Assembly: GCF_024734075.1 (NCBI RefSeq)
Contig: NZ_CP102850.1
Coordinates: forward strand, 3,348,001 to 3,412,000
Reading direction: 5' to 3'
From: Gordonia mangrovi
GTDB taxonomy: Bacteria; Actinomycetota; Actinomycetes; Mycobacteriales; Mycobacteriaceae
DNA length: 64,000 nt
Shown: in pieces, positions 8,899-17,937 of the stretch
Layout: the number at the start of each line of letters is the position of its first letter
Position numbering within the stretch: position 1 is the stretch's first letter
The notes under the pieces: generated by a model
Databases searched by the model: none
What the model was told of the DNA's origin: nothing
Seen by the model: only the letters and a program-made list of their open reading frames with translations
Position numbers and translations under genes: made by a program

Positions 8899-10380
8899 AT
8901 GACCAGTACCATTGTCAGACAGAACGTTCCAACGTTCGACCATTTTGTGAACGGTGAGTGGAGTCCGGCGGGTGCCGGAACGCACTTCGACGACTACGAG
9001 CCGTACACAGGCGAGTTGTACGCCATGGTGGCGGACTGCGACCGTGACGATGCACGGCGCGCAATCGCGGCTGCGCAGAACGCGTTCCCGGCGTGGTCGG
9101 AGCTCGCGCCGATGAAGAAGGTCGACCTGTTCCTGAAGGCTGCTGACATCGTCGACGCCCGTCGAGCCGAGTTCGCCCTCACCCTGGCCAAGGAGACCGG
9201 ATGCACGCTCTTCTTCGCCAACTTCCAGCAGGACTTGGTTATTCAGACGCTGCGGCAGGCCGCCAACTGGGTGTATCAGCCCAAGGGCGACATCCTGCAG
9301 TCGGATGTGCCGGGCACGTACTCCACCGCCGTGCGCAAACCACTTGGAGTGGTCGCGAGTTTCACACCGTGGAACGGCGCCAACATCCTGTCGTGGCGGG
9401 CCGTGCTCGCGCCGATTGCCGCGGGTAACACTGTCGTGGTGAAACCGTCGGAACTCGCACCGATCTCCGCGGGTCTGATGGTGGCCCAGGTCGCGATAGA
9501 GGCGGGTTTCCCGCCCGGTGTGATCAATATCGTCACCCATGCTCCGGGCAAGGCGGCGCCCATTGCCGATGAGTTCTTCGAGAACCCGGATGTCCGATGC
9601 ATCAACTTCATCGGGAGTGTGCAGACTGCCCGTATGTTGGCCGAGCGGGCCGGCCGTGTCCTCAAGCGTTCGGTCATGGAGCTCGGCGGATACAACCCGA
9701 TGATCATCCTCGAGGACGTGGACATGGACTATGCGGTGCGGGTCGCGGCCTTCAGCGCGTTCTTCCATCAAGGCCAGATCTGTATGAACGCTCGCAAGAT
9801 CTTGGTTCATCGCAGCATCTACGACGAATTCCTCGCCAAGCTCACTGCCAAGACCAAGGAGCTTCCGCAAGGTGACCCGGAGGCACCCGACACCATCGTC
9901 GGCCCGCTGATCACGAGGGACGCAGTGAAACTGGTTCACGCACGAGTGCAGGATGCCCTCGAGAAGGGCGCCACGCTGGTGACCGGTGGCACCTATGAGG
10001 GACAGGTCTACGCGCCGACCATTCTCACCGACGTGTCTGATGATGCGGTGGCGTCGTGCGAGGAGACGTTCGGACCGGTGACGATTGTTCAGCCGGTGGA
10101 CAGCGCCGAGGAGGCCCTCGACATCGCGAACAGCTCGATGTACGGACTGACGTCCTCGATCCTGAGCGGTGATACCTATCGCGGCTTCGAGCTTGCCGGC
10201 AAGATCAAGACCGGTGCGGTTCACGTCAACATCCCCACCGTCGATGACGAGATCCAGGCCCCGATCGGTGGCGTGCGCGACAGTGGTTGGGGCCGAACCG
10301 GACCCTACTGTGTCGACGACTTCACCGACCTGATCTGGATCAACGTGCAGAGCGGCCAGCGCGACCTTCCGATCAAGTAG
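8899..10380 (+). CDS. NAD(P)-dependent aldehyde dehydrogenase
   Basis: This is a 493-residue ALDH superfamily enzyme. The catalytic cysteine is residue 295 (GQICMNARKI) and the general-base glutamate residue 261 (MELGGYNPMI). The cofactor segment FTPWNGANILSWR and KPSELAP are also present. It resembles benzaldehyde/salicylaldehyde-type dehydrogenases that oxidise aromatic or hydrophobic aldehydes, but the substrate cannot be read from sequence. It starts after CGGAGGA, 110 bp downstream of the CaiB gene, and ends the rightward operon, followed by a strong stem-loop. A second ALDH is encoded on the other strand 1 kb away. Confidence 0.92.
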   Translation: MTSTIVRQNVPTFDHFVNGEWSPAGAGTHFDDYEPYTGELYAMVADCDRDDARRAIAAAQNAFPAWSELAPMKKVDLFLKAADIVDARRAEFALTLAKETGCTLFFANFQQDLVIQTLRQAANWVYQPKGDILQSDVPGTYSTAVRKPLGVVASFTPWNGANILSWRAVLAPIAAGNTVVVKPSELAPISAGLMVAQVAIEAGFPPGVINIVTHAPGKAAPIADEFFENPDVRCINFIGSVQTARMLAERAGRVLKRSVMELGGYNPMIILEDVDMDYAVRVAAFSAFFHQGQICMNARKILVHRSIYDEFLAKLTAKTKELPQGDPEAPDTIVGPLITRDAVKLVHARVQDALEKGATLVTGGTYEGQVYAPTILTDVSDDAVASCEETFGPVTIVQPVDSAEEALDIANSSMYGLTSSILSGDTYRGFELAGKIKTGAVHVNIPTVDDEIQAPIGGVRDSGWGRTGPYCVDDFTDLIWINVQSGQRDLPIK

Positions 10381-10405
10381 ATCTCAGTCGGCACACCTGT
10401 AACTC

Positions 10406-10440
10406 ACAGGGGCCCATCGCCTGCGGCGATGGGCCCCTGT
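10406..10440 (+). terminator. Strong stem-loop behind the aldehyde dehydrogenase gene
   Basis: A perfect 16-bp GC-rich stem (10406-10421 with 10425-10440) with a 3-nt loop begins 26 bp after the ALDH stop. It has no T-run, as is usual in high-GC actinobacteria. It lies between two converging transcription units and may serve both. Confidence 0.7.
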
Positions 10441-10562
10441 GGCATGCTCGACGAAAATCGTTGACCGTAAACGTCGCTCGGGCAGGGAACTTCGTTGGTA
10501 TCGACCAGTGATTAACCCGTCGGTCGCCCGTCACACTGCGGATACGACCAGGGAGGGACGTG

Positions 10563-11357
10563 TCAGAATCGCCCACCGTCGACGCTGATGAGCTGGCCGG
10601 AAGTGAAACTCGCTTCGTCGGACGCCAGCTACAACATGGCCCCGACGACCTCGTCCATCCTGCCCAGCCTGTTGAGTGAGGTGCGCTGCAGGATGCCGGA
10701 CTGTCTGGCGTATTCCGCCATCGAGTCATGGTCCTCGTCGGTGGCGATGACGCCGGGATTGATGCTGTTGGCCCTGATATTGAACGGGCCCCACTCTTTC
10801 GCCATGTACTGCGTCAACAGCAGTAGGGTCCCCTTCGCCAGACCATAGGCGTCATGCCCCGGAATGGGGGCGAGTCCTGTGCTGGAGATGAGGCTGATGA
10901 ACGACCCACCGCCGGCAGACTTCATCAGCGGGGCGAGCTTGCGCATCACCCGCAGTGGTCCCCAGACGATCACCTCGTAGAACGCTTGCCACACGTCGTC
11001 TGGAGTCGACAGGATGTCGCCGGAAGCGGCCGCTGCGTTGCCCGGAAAGGCGCTGCACACGACGACGTCCAGCTTTCCGAGCGCCTGCCAGGCCTGATCG
11101 GCAAGTCGCTCAGCTTCTTCGGGTCGTGACAGATCTGCGCTGACGGCAGCCACTCGGATGCCGTACTCGTCGCGGAGTTCGTCGGCCAATGTTCGTAGTC
11201 GGTACGAGTTGCGGGCGCCGATGACGAGATCGGCCCCCTCGGCGGCGAGAGCGCGACAGAACGTGCTGCCCATCACACCGGTGCCGCCGATGATCAGGGC
11301 AGTTTTGCCCTGAAAGCGACGGCGACCCGGTGTCAGTGAGTGATCCCGTGGTGTCAT
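10563..11357 (-). pseudogene. Short-chain dehydrogenase interrupted by one amber codon near the C-terminus
   Basis: The SDR reads normally from ATG 11357: the coenzyme loop IIGGTGVMGSTF near residue 24, the catalytic tyrosine in YGLAK, and INPGVIATD. Then a TAG stands at 10629-10631 (codon 243). Continuing in the same frame gives exactly the expected SDR ending, LASDEASFTSGQLISVDGG plus RF and then TGA at 10563. The normal residue at the amber is tyrosine (YLASDE), one base away. The truncated product would lack the last strand that shapes the cofactor pocket and oligomer interface. The start overlaps the stop of the ALDH gene by ATGA, so it is the last gene of the adh-aldh-SDR operon. Confidence 0.85.
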
Positions 11358-12823
11358 TCTTTGACGACTGGGACGGCCAGCTGGTTGCCGTGCAGATAGA
11401 TTGTGCGCTGCTCGGTGAAGGTGCGAACCGATTCGAGCCCGCCCAGACGACCGAAACCGGAGGCGCCGATGCCACCGAAGGGGACATGCGGTTCGTCGCC
11501 GATCGAGGACGAGTTCACGTGGATCGCACCGGAATGAATCCGGTTGGCGACGCTGAGCGCGTGACCGTCGTCTCCGGAGATGACGCTGGCCATCAGACCG
11601 AGCTCGGTGTCGTTTGCCTGGCGGATGGCGTCGGCTTCATCGGACGCGCGCTGCAGCGAGACCACCGGGGAGAACGCCTCCTCGTAGAAAGCTCGGGCGG
11701 TCGTCGGAAGATCCGTGAGAACGACCGGTTCCGCGTAGAGGCCGTCGGTTTCCCCCGAACCGTGCAAGATACGAGCGCCACTGTTGACGGCGTCGGAGAC
11801 CAGCGTGCGAAAGCCTTCCGCCGCACGCTGATTGATCAACGGCCCGTAGTCGTTGGCAGGATCGCGCGGATCCCCGACTCTCAACGCGCTCGTCTTCGCC
11901 AACACGCGTTCGGTGAGATCATCGAAAATCCGATCCGTCGCGATGATCCGATCGGTGGCCATACACACCTGACCGCCGTAGGTGAACGCGGCGTGTACCA
12001 ACATGTCCGACGCAGCGTCAAGATCTGCATCATCCAAGACGATGGTCGAGTTCTTGCCCCCGAGTTCCATCACCGCAGGCACCAGGTGTTCGCCGGCGAG
12101 TGCGGCGATCTTGCGGCCGGTGCGCGTGGAGCCGATGAACACGACACGTCGGACATACGGGTGACTCAGCAGTTCTTCGATGACCTGCGGTCCTCGTTCG
12201 GGCGCCGTGCTGAGGACGTTGATCAGGCCGTCTGGTGCACCAGCGTGACTCAGCGCCTCGGCCAGGAGATGACCTGCGCTGTTCGGCGACTCCTCGCTCG
12301 GCTTGACGATGACGGAGTTTCCGACGGCGAGAGCGATCGCAGTTGACCGTGCGGCAAGGATCACCGGTGCGTTCCAGGGCACGATGGCAAGCACTACGCC
12401 GGCGGGAACTCGCATGTTCAGGTTGCTCGTCTGCGGGTCGTACGACGGCAAGATCTCGCCGAGCGGAGCGCTGGTCAGTCCGGCAGCCTCACGGAGGGTG
12501 GCCGCGCCCTCCTGAATGTTCAACGCGGTCAATGGTGCCGGCAGGCCGACCTCGAGTGCCATGATGGCCTGGCTGGTCGCTGCCTTCTGCTCGAGGTAGT
12601 CCGCTGCGGCCAGCAGGACGCGGCGGCGTTCGAGATACGACGCGCGGTGCCACGATTCGAAGGCGCGCCGCGCCGCTGACACAGCGCGCGACACATCCTC
12701 CGAGCCTGCCGAGGCGACGGTTGCGAGTACTTCGCCGGTGACCGGGGAAGTCGATTCATACGTCGCGTTGTCGGCTGCCTCCACGAGTTTTCCGTCGATG
12801 AGCAGGGCGAGACTGTCTGTCAT
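11354..12823 (-). CDS. Aldehyde dehydrogenase (vanillin/salicylaldehyde dehydrogenase-like)
   Basis: This is a 489-residue ALDH. Visible elements are IVPWNAPVILAAR, KPSEESP, MELGGKNSTIVLDDAD with the base glutamate, and GGQVCMATDRI with the nucleophilic cysteine. Overall similarity is to enzymes oxidising aromatic aldehydes. ATG 12823 is preceded by GGAGGA; the longer open frame to 12880 lacks a site. It follows the alcohol dehydrogenase on the same strand by 78 bp and overlaps the SDR by 4 bp, so the operon encodes alcohol to aldehyde to acid oxidation. Confidence 0.9.
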   Translation of the reverse strand: MTDSLALLIDGKLVEAADNATYESTSPVTGEVLATVASAGSEDVSRAVSAARRAFESWHRASYLERRRVLLAAADYLEQKAATSQAIMALEVGLPAPLTALNIQEGAATLREAAGLTSAPLGEILPSYDPQTSNLNMRVPAGVVLAIVPWNAPVILAARSTAIALAVGNSVIVKPSEESPNSAGHLLAEALSHAGAPDGLINVLSTAPERGPQVIEELLSHPYVRRVVFIGSTRTGRKIAALAGEHLVPAVMELGGKNSTIVLDDADLDAASDMLVHAAFTYGGQVCMATDRIIATDRIFDDLTERVLAKTSALRVGDPRDPANDYGPLINQRAAEGFRTLVSDAVNSGARILHGSGETDGLYAEPVVLTDLPTTARAFYEEAFSPVVSLQRASDEADAIRQANDTELGLMASVISGDDGHALSVANRIHSGAIHVNSSSIGDEPHVPFGGIGASGFGRLGGLESVRTFTEQRTIYLHGNQLAVPVVKE

Positions 12824-12901
12824 TTGCTTCCTCCAGGGTTGTGTCTGTCTGCGCGTTGACTCCCCGACATCAATGACCACCGGTTGCCTCGAGAGTGGCT
12901 G

Positions 12902-14029
12902 CTAGTAGACGAGGACGGGTTTGATGGCGACACCGGATTTGGCATCGGCGATTGCGGTACGGATGTCGTCGAACTTGTAGTGGCGCTGTAGCCGATCCAT
13001 CGGGAAGAGTCCCTTGCGGTATGCGTCGATGAGTGTCGCTATGAACGATTGGGGCTCCGCATCGCCCATCGTAATTCCGCGAATCACTTTGCCCGGAAGA
13101 TGTTTCTGGACCTCAAATGATCCTCGAGATCCAGCCGGAGGTGCGCCGATCAGCGCGAGTTCACCCGCGACGGCCAAGGACTCGACCAGTGCTTGCAGCG
13201 CCGTGACGTTGCCGCTCGTCTCCAGTCCGTGAGTGATTCCCTCCCCGTCGGTGAGTTCGAGCAGGCGCTGCTGCACATCTTCCTTCGCTGCGTTGATCGT
13301 CGCGGTCGCACCGAGATCACGTGCGAGTTCAAGCCGAGAGTCGATGATGTCGATGGCAATCACCTGCGCTGCGGGAGTGAACTTCATGGCCATGATGGCC
13401 GCCATTCCCACTGCTCCTGCTCCCGCGATTGCAATGGTGCTGCCGTGATTCGGTCGCAGAACATTGAGTACCGCACCGGCGCCGGTGAGCATTCCGCAGC
13501 CGAGGGGCGCCAAGATCGCCATTTCTTCCTCCGTGGTGTTCGGAGGTAGGACATAGACACTCTTCTCGTCAACCACTGCACGTTCACCGAATGAGGACTG
13601 TCCGAAGAAGTGGGCGCTGATGTCGGCGCCCTTGTAGCGAACCGTGGCCGAGCCGTCATCCCGCCGTCCGCCGAGGAGGTTCAGTCGAAGATGCGACTCG
13701 CAGTAGGCAGGGTGGCCGGACCGGCAGTGGCGGCATCGGCCACACGACGTGAAGGACAACAGTACCTTGTCGCCGACGTTGGCGGTGTCCACCTTGGCGC
13801 CGACCGCCTCGACAACCCCAACCCCTTCGTGTCCGAGCACGCCCGGCAGGTCGAAAGGGATCACCCCGGTCGCCGCGCTGATGTCGGCGTGGCAGATCCC
13901 GGTGGCCACCATCCGCACCAGCAGTTCGTCGGGGCGGATGTCGTCGAGTTCGATCTCATCGATCTCGAATGGCTGGTCGGCATCGCCTGTGGCGATGGCG
14001 GCTCGGGCTGTCACGCGGTTGTCCGGCAT
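12902..14029 (-). CDS. Zinc-dependent alcohol dehydrogenase, aryl-alcohol type
   Basis: This is a 375-residue medium-chain dehydrogenase. The catalytic zinc ligands are in GICHADI and GHEGVG, the four structural-zinc cysteines in CGRCRHCRSGHPAYC near residues 97-111, and the NAD-binding glycines in AIAGAGAVGMAA. It most resembles NAD-dependent benzyl/aryl-alcohol dehydrogenases (XylB-like). ATG 14029 is chosen as the start of the conserved N-terminus; the frame is open further upstream but without a match. It heads the leftward operon. A candidate operator at 14083 lies 54 bp upstream, in the region shared with the divergent amidohydrolase-IclR pair. Confidence 0.9.
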   Translation of the reverse strand: MPDNRVTARAAIATGDADQPFEIDEIELDDIRPDELLVRMVATGICHADISAATGVIPFDLPGVLGHEGVGVVEAVGAKVDTANVGDKVLLSFTSCGRCRHCRSGHPAYCESHLRLNLLGGRRDDGSATVRYKGADISAHFFGQSSFGERAVVDEKSVYVLPPNTTEEEMAILAPLGCGMLTGAGAVLNVLRPNHGSTIAIAGAGAVGMAAIMAMKFTPAAQVIAIDIIDSRLELARDLGATATINAAKEDVQQRLLELTDGEGITHGLETSGNVTALQALVESLAVAGELALIGAPPAGSRGSFEVQKHLPGKVIRGITMGDAEPQSFIATLIDAYRKGLFPMDRLQRHYKFDDIRTAIADAKSGVAIKPVLVY

Positions 14030-14082
14030 GGTTGTTGGCTTCCTTTGGATCGGCAGTGCGCTACGGGCGACGATTGTGATAG

Positions 14083-14097
14083 TACCATAATACGGTC
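14083..14097. promoter_or_regulatory. Candidate IclR-type operator, copy 3
   Basis: TACCATAATACGGTC matches the reverse complement of the palindrome at 1562 at 13 of 15 positions. It lies in the 164-bp divergent region between the alcohol dehydrogenase operon and the amidohydrolase-IclR genes. That is where an autoregulating IclR protein would be expected to bind. Confidence 0.6.
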
Positions 14098-14193
14098 CTA
14101 CAAAGCAGGTGCTGATTCCTGAATTGTGGCGGCGCCGTACGACCTTCCTGTCGTCGCAGCGAGTGACGGCGATACTCGAGTGGAGAGTGATCG

Positions 14194-15168
14194 ATGAACC
14201 AAAGTGACGGTGGGACAGGGCGGATAGACGTTCATGCCCACTACGTTCCGGACTTCTATCGGGACGCCATGGAGGCCAACGGCCATCAGCACCCTGACGG
14301 TGGACGTGCCATTCCGGGGTGGAGTGAACGCCAGGCCATCGATGCGATGGACCGACTGGGTGTGGACACCGCCATGCTGTCGATCTCGACACCTGGGGTG
14401 CATTTCGGGAACCCGGGCGAGGCCGCGGAGCTCGCGCGGATGGTGAACGAGGACGCGGCTCGGCTGCGGAGCGCGCATCCCGGTCGATTCGGCTTCTTCG
14501 CCTCGCTACCGCTACCCGACATCGGGCCGTCGATCAGCGAACTGCGATATGCGCTCGATGATCTGGACGCGGATGGGATTGTGCTCCTGAGTCATCACAA
14601 CGGGATGTATCTCGGCGACGATCGTCTGGCGCCCATCTATGCCGAGGTCGCGAATCGTGACAAGGTGGTCTTCCTTCACCCGACGACGCCGTATCACGGT
14701 GAGCACCTGGCTCTCGGCTGCCCCCGGCCGATGATGGAGTTTCTGTTTGAGACCACTCGGTCGGTCATCAACATGATTCTGTCCGGCGTTCTCGACCGGC
14801 ATCCGGATCTCAAGGTGATCGTGCCGCATGGGGGCGGCGCGCTGCCGATCGTGGCGAACAGGGTCGAATTGCTGTTGCCTCTCTTGGCCGCAGAGGGGTC
14901 GCCGGCGCCCCCGAGCGTCCGCGAGGCGCTCAAGCGGCTGCATTACGATCTCGCCGGCGCGCCGGTGGACGAGCTTCTGGCCGGCCTGCTCATGGTCGCG
15001 GCCCCCTCGAATCTCCACTACGGCAGTGACTATCCGTTCACTCCGGCGGAGTCTGCGGTGAACCTGCAGGCGGAGCTGGCCCGAACCCCGGCGCTCAGTG
15101 ACGAACTGCGTCAGCGCATCTACCGCGACAATGCTGATGCACTGTTTCCCCAGTTCCGCAGATCATGA
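14194..15168 (+). CDS. Amidohydrolase-2 family protein (ACMSD/hydroxybenzoate decarboxylase-like)
   Basis: This is a 324-residue TIM-barrel metalloenzyme. It has the classic HxH motif in IDVHAHYVP (residues 11-19), a histidine in FLHPTTPYHG, another in VPHGGGALP and the metal aspartate in YGSDYPF. This set matches 2-amino-3-carboxymuconate semialdehyde and gamma-resorcylate decarboxylases, which remove CO2 from aromatic or ring-opened acids. It differs from the paralogue at 212-1384, which lacks the HxH. It overlaps the IclR regulator gene by 4 bp (ATGA), and lies divergent to an alcohol and aldehyde dehydrogenase pair that could supply its acid substrate. Confidence 0.88.
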   Translation: MNQSDGGTGRIDVHAHYVPDFYRDAMEANGHQHPDGGRAIPGWSERQAIDAMDRLGVDTAMLSISTPGVHFGNPGEAAELARMVNEDAARLRSAHPGRFGFFASLPLPDIGPSISELRYALDDLDADGIVLLSHHNGMYLGDDRLAPIYAEVANRDKVVFLHPTTPYHGEHLALGCPRPMMEFLFETTRSVINMILSGVLDRHPDLKVIVPHGGGALPIVANRVELLLPLLAAEGSPAPPSVREALKRLHYDLAGAPVDELLAGLLMVAAPSNLHYGSDYPFTPAESAVNLQAELARTPALSDELRQRIYRDNADALFPQFRRS

Positions 15169-15962
15169 CTGACGGGCGGCCAGTCCGCTCCAGCGTGTAC
15201 CGCGAGCGCAACAGTACGGCCGACAGGGCTTTGGACATTCTGGGGTTGTTCGCCCCCGGCCGCTTGAATATCTCGGGATCGCAGGTGGCAGAGGAACTTT
15301 CGGTAGCAAAGTCCACCGCCTACCGGTATCTGCAATCCCTCACCGCGGCGCACTATCTCGAAGAGGATCCCGCTGGTGGTTACCGGCTCGGTTTGAAGGT
15401 GCTGGAACTGTCCCGGCTTGCCAGGGCATCGTACGGGCTCTCGCAGGTGGCGTTGCCTGTGATGCGGGAATTGTCACGAGCGACGGACGAGACGGCTCTC
15501 CTGACCCGTCGCTCCGGTGCCCGCGCGGTGTGCCTGGAGAAGGAAGAGCCTTTCGAGCATCGAGTCCGTCTCAGCTACGAACGGGGGAGTGCGCTTCCCC
15601 TGAACGCGGGCGCCTCCGCGTTGGTGGTGCTGGCCTGGGAGGATGCCGACGTGGTGAGTGAACTGCTCACGGAGTCGCGTCTGCAGCAATACACGAACGC
15701 GACGATTACCAGCGAAAGTGCACTGGTGGAGCGCCTTGCCGAGATACGGTCGGTCGGGTACGTGGTGGGGCGCGGCGAATTGGACGCGGATGCGATCGGT
15801 GTCGCGGCCCCGATTCGCGATGATCGCGAGCGTGTTGTCGCGGGTATCAGCGTCGTGGCAGTCAGAAGCCGAATCCCAGAGGCCCGCATCCCGGAAGTGG
15901 TCAGGCAGGTGCGCGACGCGGCGGACCGGATCTCCGAACTGGTTGCGCTGACCGCTCAGTGA
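15165..15962 (+). CDS. IclR-family transcriptional regulator
   Basis: This is a 265-residue regulator. An N-terminal winged helix-turn-helix (residues about 18-75: ISGSQVAEELSVAKSTAYRYLQ in outline) is followed by an IclR effector domain, with the ligand-pocket segments LPLNAGASALVVLAW and YVVGRGELDADAIGVAAPI. IclR proteins often control aromatic-acid degradation from palindromic sites. The gene is translationally coupled to the amidohydrolase. It is the only intact regulator in the first 19 kb, which makes it the best candidate for the repeated TACCGTATTACGGTA element. Confidence 0.92.
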   Translation: MTDGRPVRSSVYRERNSTADRALDILGLFAPGRLNISGSQVAEELSVAKSTAYRYLQSLTAAHYLEEDPAGGYRLGLKVLELSRLARASYGLSQVALPVMRELSRATDETALLTRRSGARAVCLEKEEPFEHRVRLSYERGSALPLNAGASALVVLAWEDADVVSELLTESRLQQYTNATITSESALVERLAEIRSVGYVVGRGELDADAIGVAAPIRDDRERVVAGISVVAVRSRIPEARIPEVVRQVRDAADRISELVALTAQ

Positions 15963-16072
15963 GGGCGGTGTTCTGCGGCGCAGGTGTTCAGACGGGGGTC
16001 GGCGCCCTTCGTGGCACGAAGTTTCACCCGACAGGACGAAAGTCCTTGATAGCAGGACCGGATTCTGCGTAG

Positions 16073-16087
16073 GATCGTAATACGGTA
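16073..16087. promoter_or_regulatory. Candidate IclR-type operator, copy 4
   Basis: GATCGTAATACGGTA matches the reverse complement of the palindrome at 13 of 15 positions. It is 42 bp before the start of the dioxygenase operon and 111 bp after the IclR gene. The intact half-site ATACGGTA faces the operon. Confidence 0.55.
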
Positions 16088-16128
16088 ATCCGCCGCAGTC
16101 GCGGCGTCAGAATCAGAAGGTGGGTCCC

Positions 16129-17061
16129 ATGAGGCCAGCAAGGTTGATGTTGCAGGAGGATGGCGATGTCGCCGGCGTCCTTCGTCACACGGCCGTGTCA
16201 CATATCGGGCTGCAGGTGCCCGATGTCAAAGGCGCAGCCGAGTTCTATTCCCGAGTGCTCGGACTCGTCGTCCACGAGGAGTTGGCAGGCGGGGTGCTGC
16301 GAATGGGGTGGGGACTGGGCCATCATGTGCTCGACCTCCGGCCGGGCGAGCGCGCCCTGGCGCACTATGCCTTCGAAGTGAGAGACACCGACGGCCTGGC
16401 GAGCATCAGAAAACGACTGCAGGAGTCGGGCATTGGGGTCGAGGACGGCGACGCCTCGTTCGTCGACAGCGCGATGGGTGACGTCGAGATCATCAGCACC
16501 CGTGACCCCGACGGCAATACTGTGCAGTTCCACAGCGCCGTCTGGAGGCAAGGCGAAGCCGCCGGAAGCACCAAGGCCCGGCCGGTCAAGTATCAACACA
16601 TCACCATCGGTTCCGCCGACGTTCCGGCGATGGCCCAGTTCTTCACCGACGTCATCGGATTCCGGATCACCGATCAGCTCGTGGACGGCAAGTTCGCGTG
16701 GCTCCGCAGCGACCGGGACCATCATTCGCTCGCCGTGGTCGATGTCGGGCGGGCAGGCAACATCGACCACTACTCGTATGACCTCGCCGAGTGGGAAGAC
16801 TTCAAGGCGTGGTGCGACCGATTGACCGATCTCGAGGTTCCCGTCTCATGGGGACCGGGACGCCATGGCCCGGGCAACAACCTTTTCGTCTTCTTCGAAG
16901 ACCCCGCCGGCAATCATGTCGAACTCTCTGCTGAGATGGAGAAGTTCCACGATGATCGCGCCGAATATGTTGCGCGCCAGTGGACACCGCAACCGTCGAC
17001 GGTGAACCTGTGGGGCGGGCAGCTGCCGACCTGGCGCCATATCGGAGAGGCCGCGCAATGA
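16129..17061 (+). CDS. VOC-family extradiol ring-cleavage dioxygenase-like protein
   Basis: This is a 310-residue protein with two glyoxalase/bleomycin (VOC) modules, the architecture of type I extradiol dioxygenases such as 2,3-dihydroxybiphenyl and catechol 2,3-dioxygenases. The C-terminal module offers the expected iron ligands: H in YQHITIG, H in DHHSLAV and E in HVELSAEME. Such enzymes cleave a catechol ring next to the two hydroxyls. ATG 16129 follows AGAAGGTG. The stop overlaps the downstream FAH gene by 4 bp, a pairing common in meta-cleavage pathways. A metapyrocatechase-like activity is inferred; the ring substrate is unknown. Confidence 0.82.
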   Translation: MRPARLMLQEDGDVAGVLRHTAVSHIGLQVPDVKGAAEFYSRVLGLVVHEELAGGVLRMGWGLGHHVLDLRPGERALAHYAFEVRDTDGLASIRKRLQESGIGVEDGDASFVDSAMGDVEIISTRDPDGNTVQFHSAVWRQGEAAGSTKARPVKYQHITIGSADVPAMAQFFTDVIGFRITDQLVDGKFAWLRSDRDHHSLAVVDVGRAGNIDHYSYDLAEWEDFKAWCDRLTDLEVPVSWGPGRHGPGNNLFVFFEDPAGNHVELSAEMEKFHDDRAEYVARQWTPQPSTVNLWGGQLPTWRHIGEAAQ

Positions 17062-17882
17062 AATACGCAAGCTACCAATACGACGGCGTCGACCACGTGG
17101 GTGAGGTCCGCGGGACGTCACTCATCCCGCTCGGCGGCGTTTCGGCCATTGGTCTGACCACCACCCCCGACGTGCTCCGCGACGCGCCCCGCAAGACCGC
17201 CGACGCCGTCGATACGGCTGATGTGACACTTCTCCCGGTCGTGGTGGACCCCCGCAAGATCGTGTGCGTCGGACTGAACTACATGTCGCACATCACCGAG
17301 ACCGGCCGTGATCTACCCGAGTACCCCGTGCTGTTCCCCAAGTACGCGTCTGGCCTGATCGGCGCCGGTGATGCCCTCGTGTTGCCGCCGGAATCGAAGC
17401 AGGTGGACTGGGAGGGTGAGCTCGCCGTCGTCATCGGGCGTGGGGGGCGCCGGATCGCCGAGGAGGATGCCCTGGACCACGTCCTCGGATACACAGTGGC
17501 CAACGACATCACGATGCGTGACTACCAGTACAAGACCCACCAGTTCATGGCCGGGAAGATCTGGGATCGGACGACACCTCTCGGCCCGTATCTGGTCACG
17601 CCGGACGAAGTGGATGTCGCGAATGCCGGCATCAGAACCGTCCTGAACGGCGACACCGTGCAAGACTCGAACCTCTCGTACCTCATCTTCTCGGTCGCCC
17701 GACTCATCTCGCTGATTTCCGAGGTCACCGAGTTGACGCCCGGGGACGTCATCCTCACCGGAACACCCGGCGGGGTTGGGTTCCGCATGGACCCCAAGGT
17801 GTTCCTCAAGGACGGTGACGTCGTCACGGTCTCGATTGATGGGGTCGGCGAGTTGCGGACACGGGTGAGCGTCGAGTCATGA
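17058..17882 (+). CDS. Fumarylacetoacetate hydrolase family protein
   Basis: This is a 274-residue FAH-fold enzyme. A short N-terminal domain is followed by the catalytic domain with VGLNYMSHITETG, the metal-binding glutamates in VDWEGELAVVIG and the aspartate in ANDITMRDYQ, and the terminal ILTGTPGGVG loop. Relatives act as 2-hydroxyhepta-2,4-dienedioate isomerases/decarboxylases, acylpyruvate hydrolases or fumarylacetoacetases. It directly follows, with overlap, the ring-cleavage dioxygenase, so it probably processes the ring-fission product. Confidence 0.9.
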   Translation: MKYASYQYDGVDHVGEVRGTSLIPLGGVSAIGLTTTPDVLRDAPRKTADAVDTADVTLLPVVVDPRKIVCVGLNYMSHITETGRDLPEYPVLFPKYASGLIGAGDALVLPPESKQVDWEGELAVVIGRGGRRIAEEDALDHVLGYTVANDITMRDYQYKTHQFMAGKIWDRTTPLGPYLVTPDEVDVANAGIRTVLNGDTVQDSNLSYLIFSVARLISLISEVTELTPGDVILTGTPGGVGFRMDPKVFLKDGDVVTVSIDGVGELRTRVSVES

Positions 17883-17937
17883 GGTCGGTGGTGACCGTGC
17901 CTGCGGGCAATACTTACTCAGAGATTGGAACAGCGCT

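Noticed and set aside
6744..8912. A 722-residue open frame on the minus strand
   Set aside because: It lies wholly opposite the double CaiB gene, has an arginine/histidine-rich composition typical of antisense frames in high-GC DNA, and shows no family motif.
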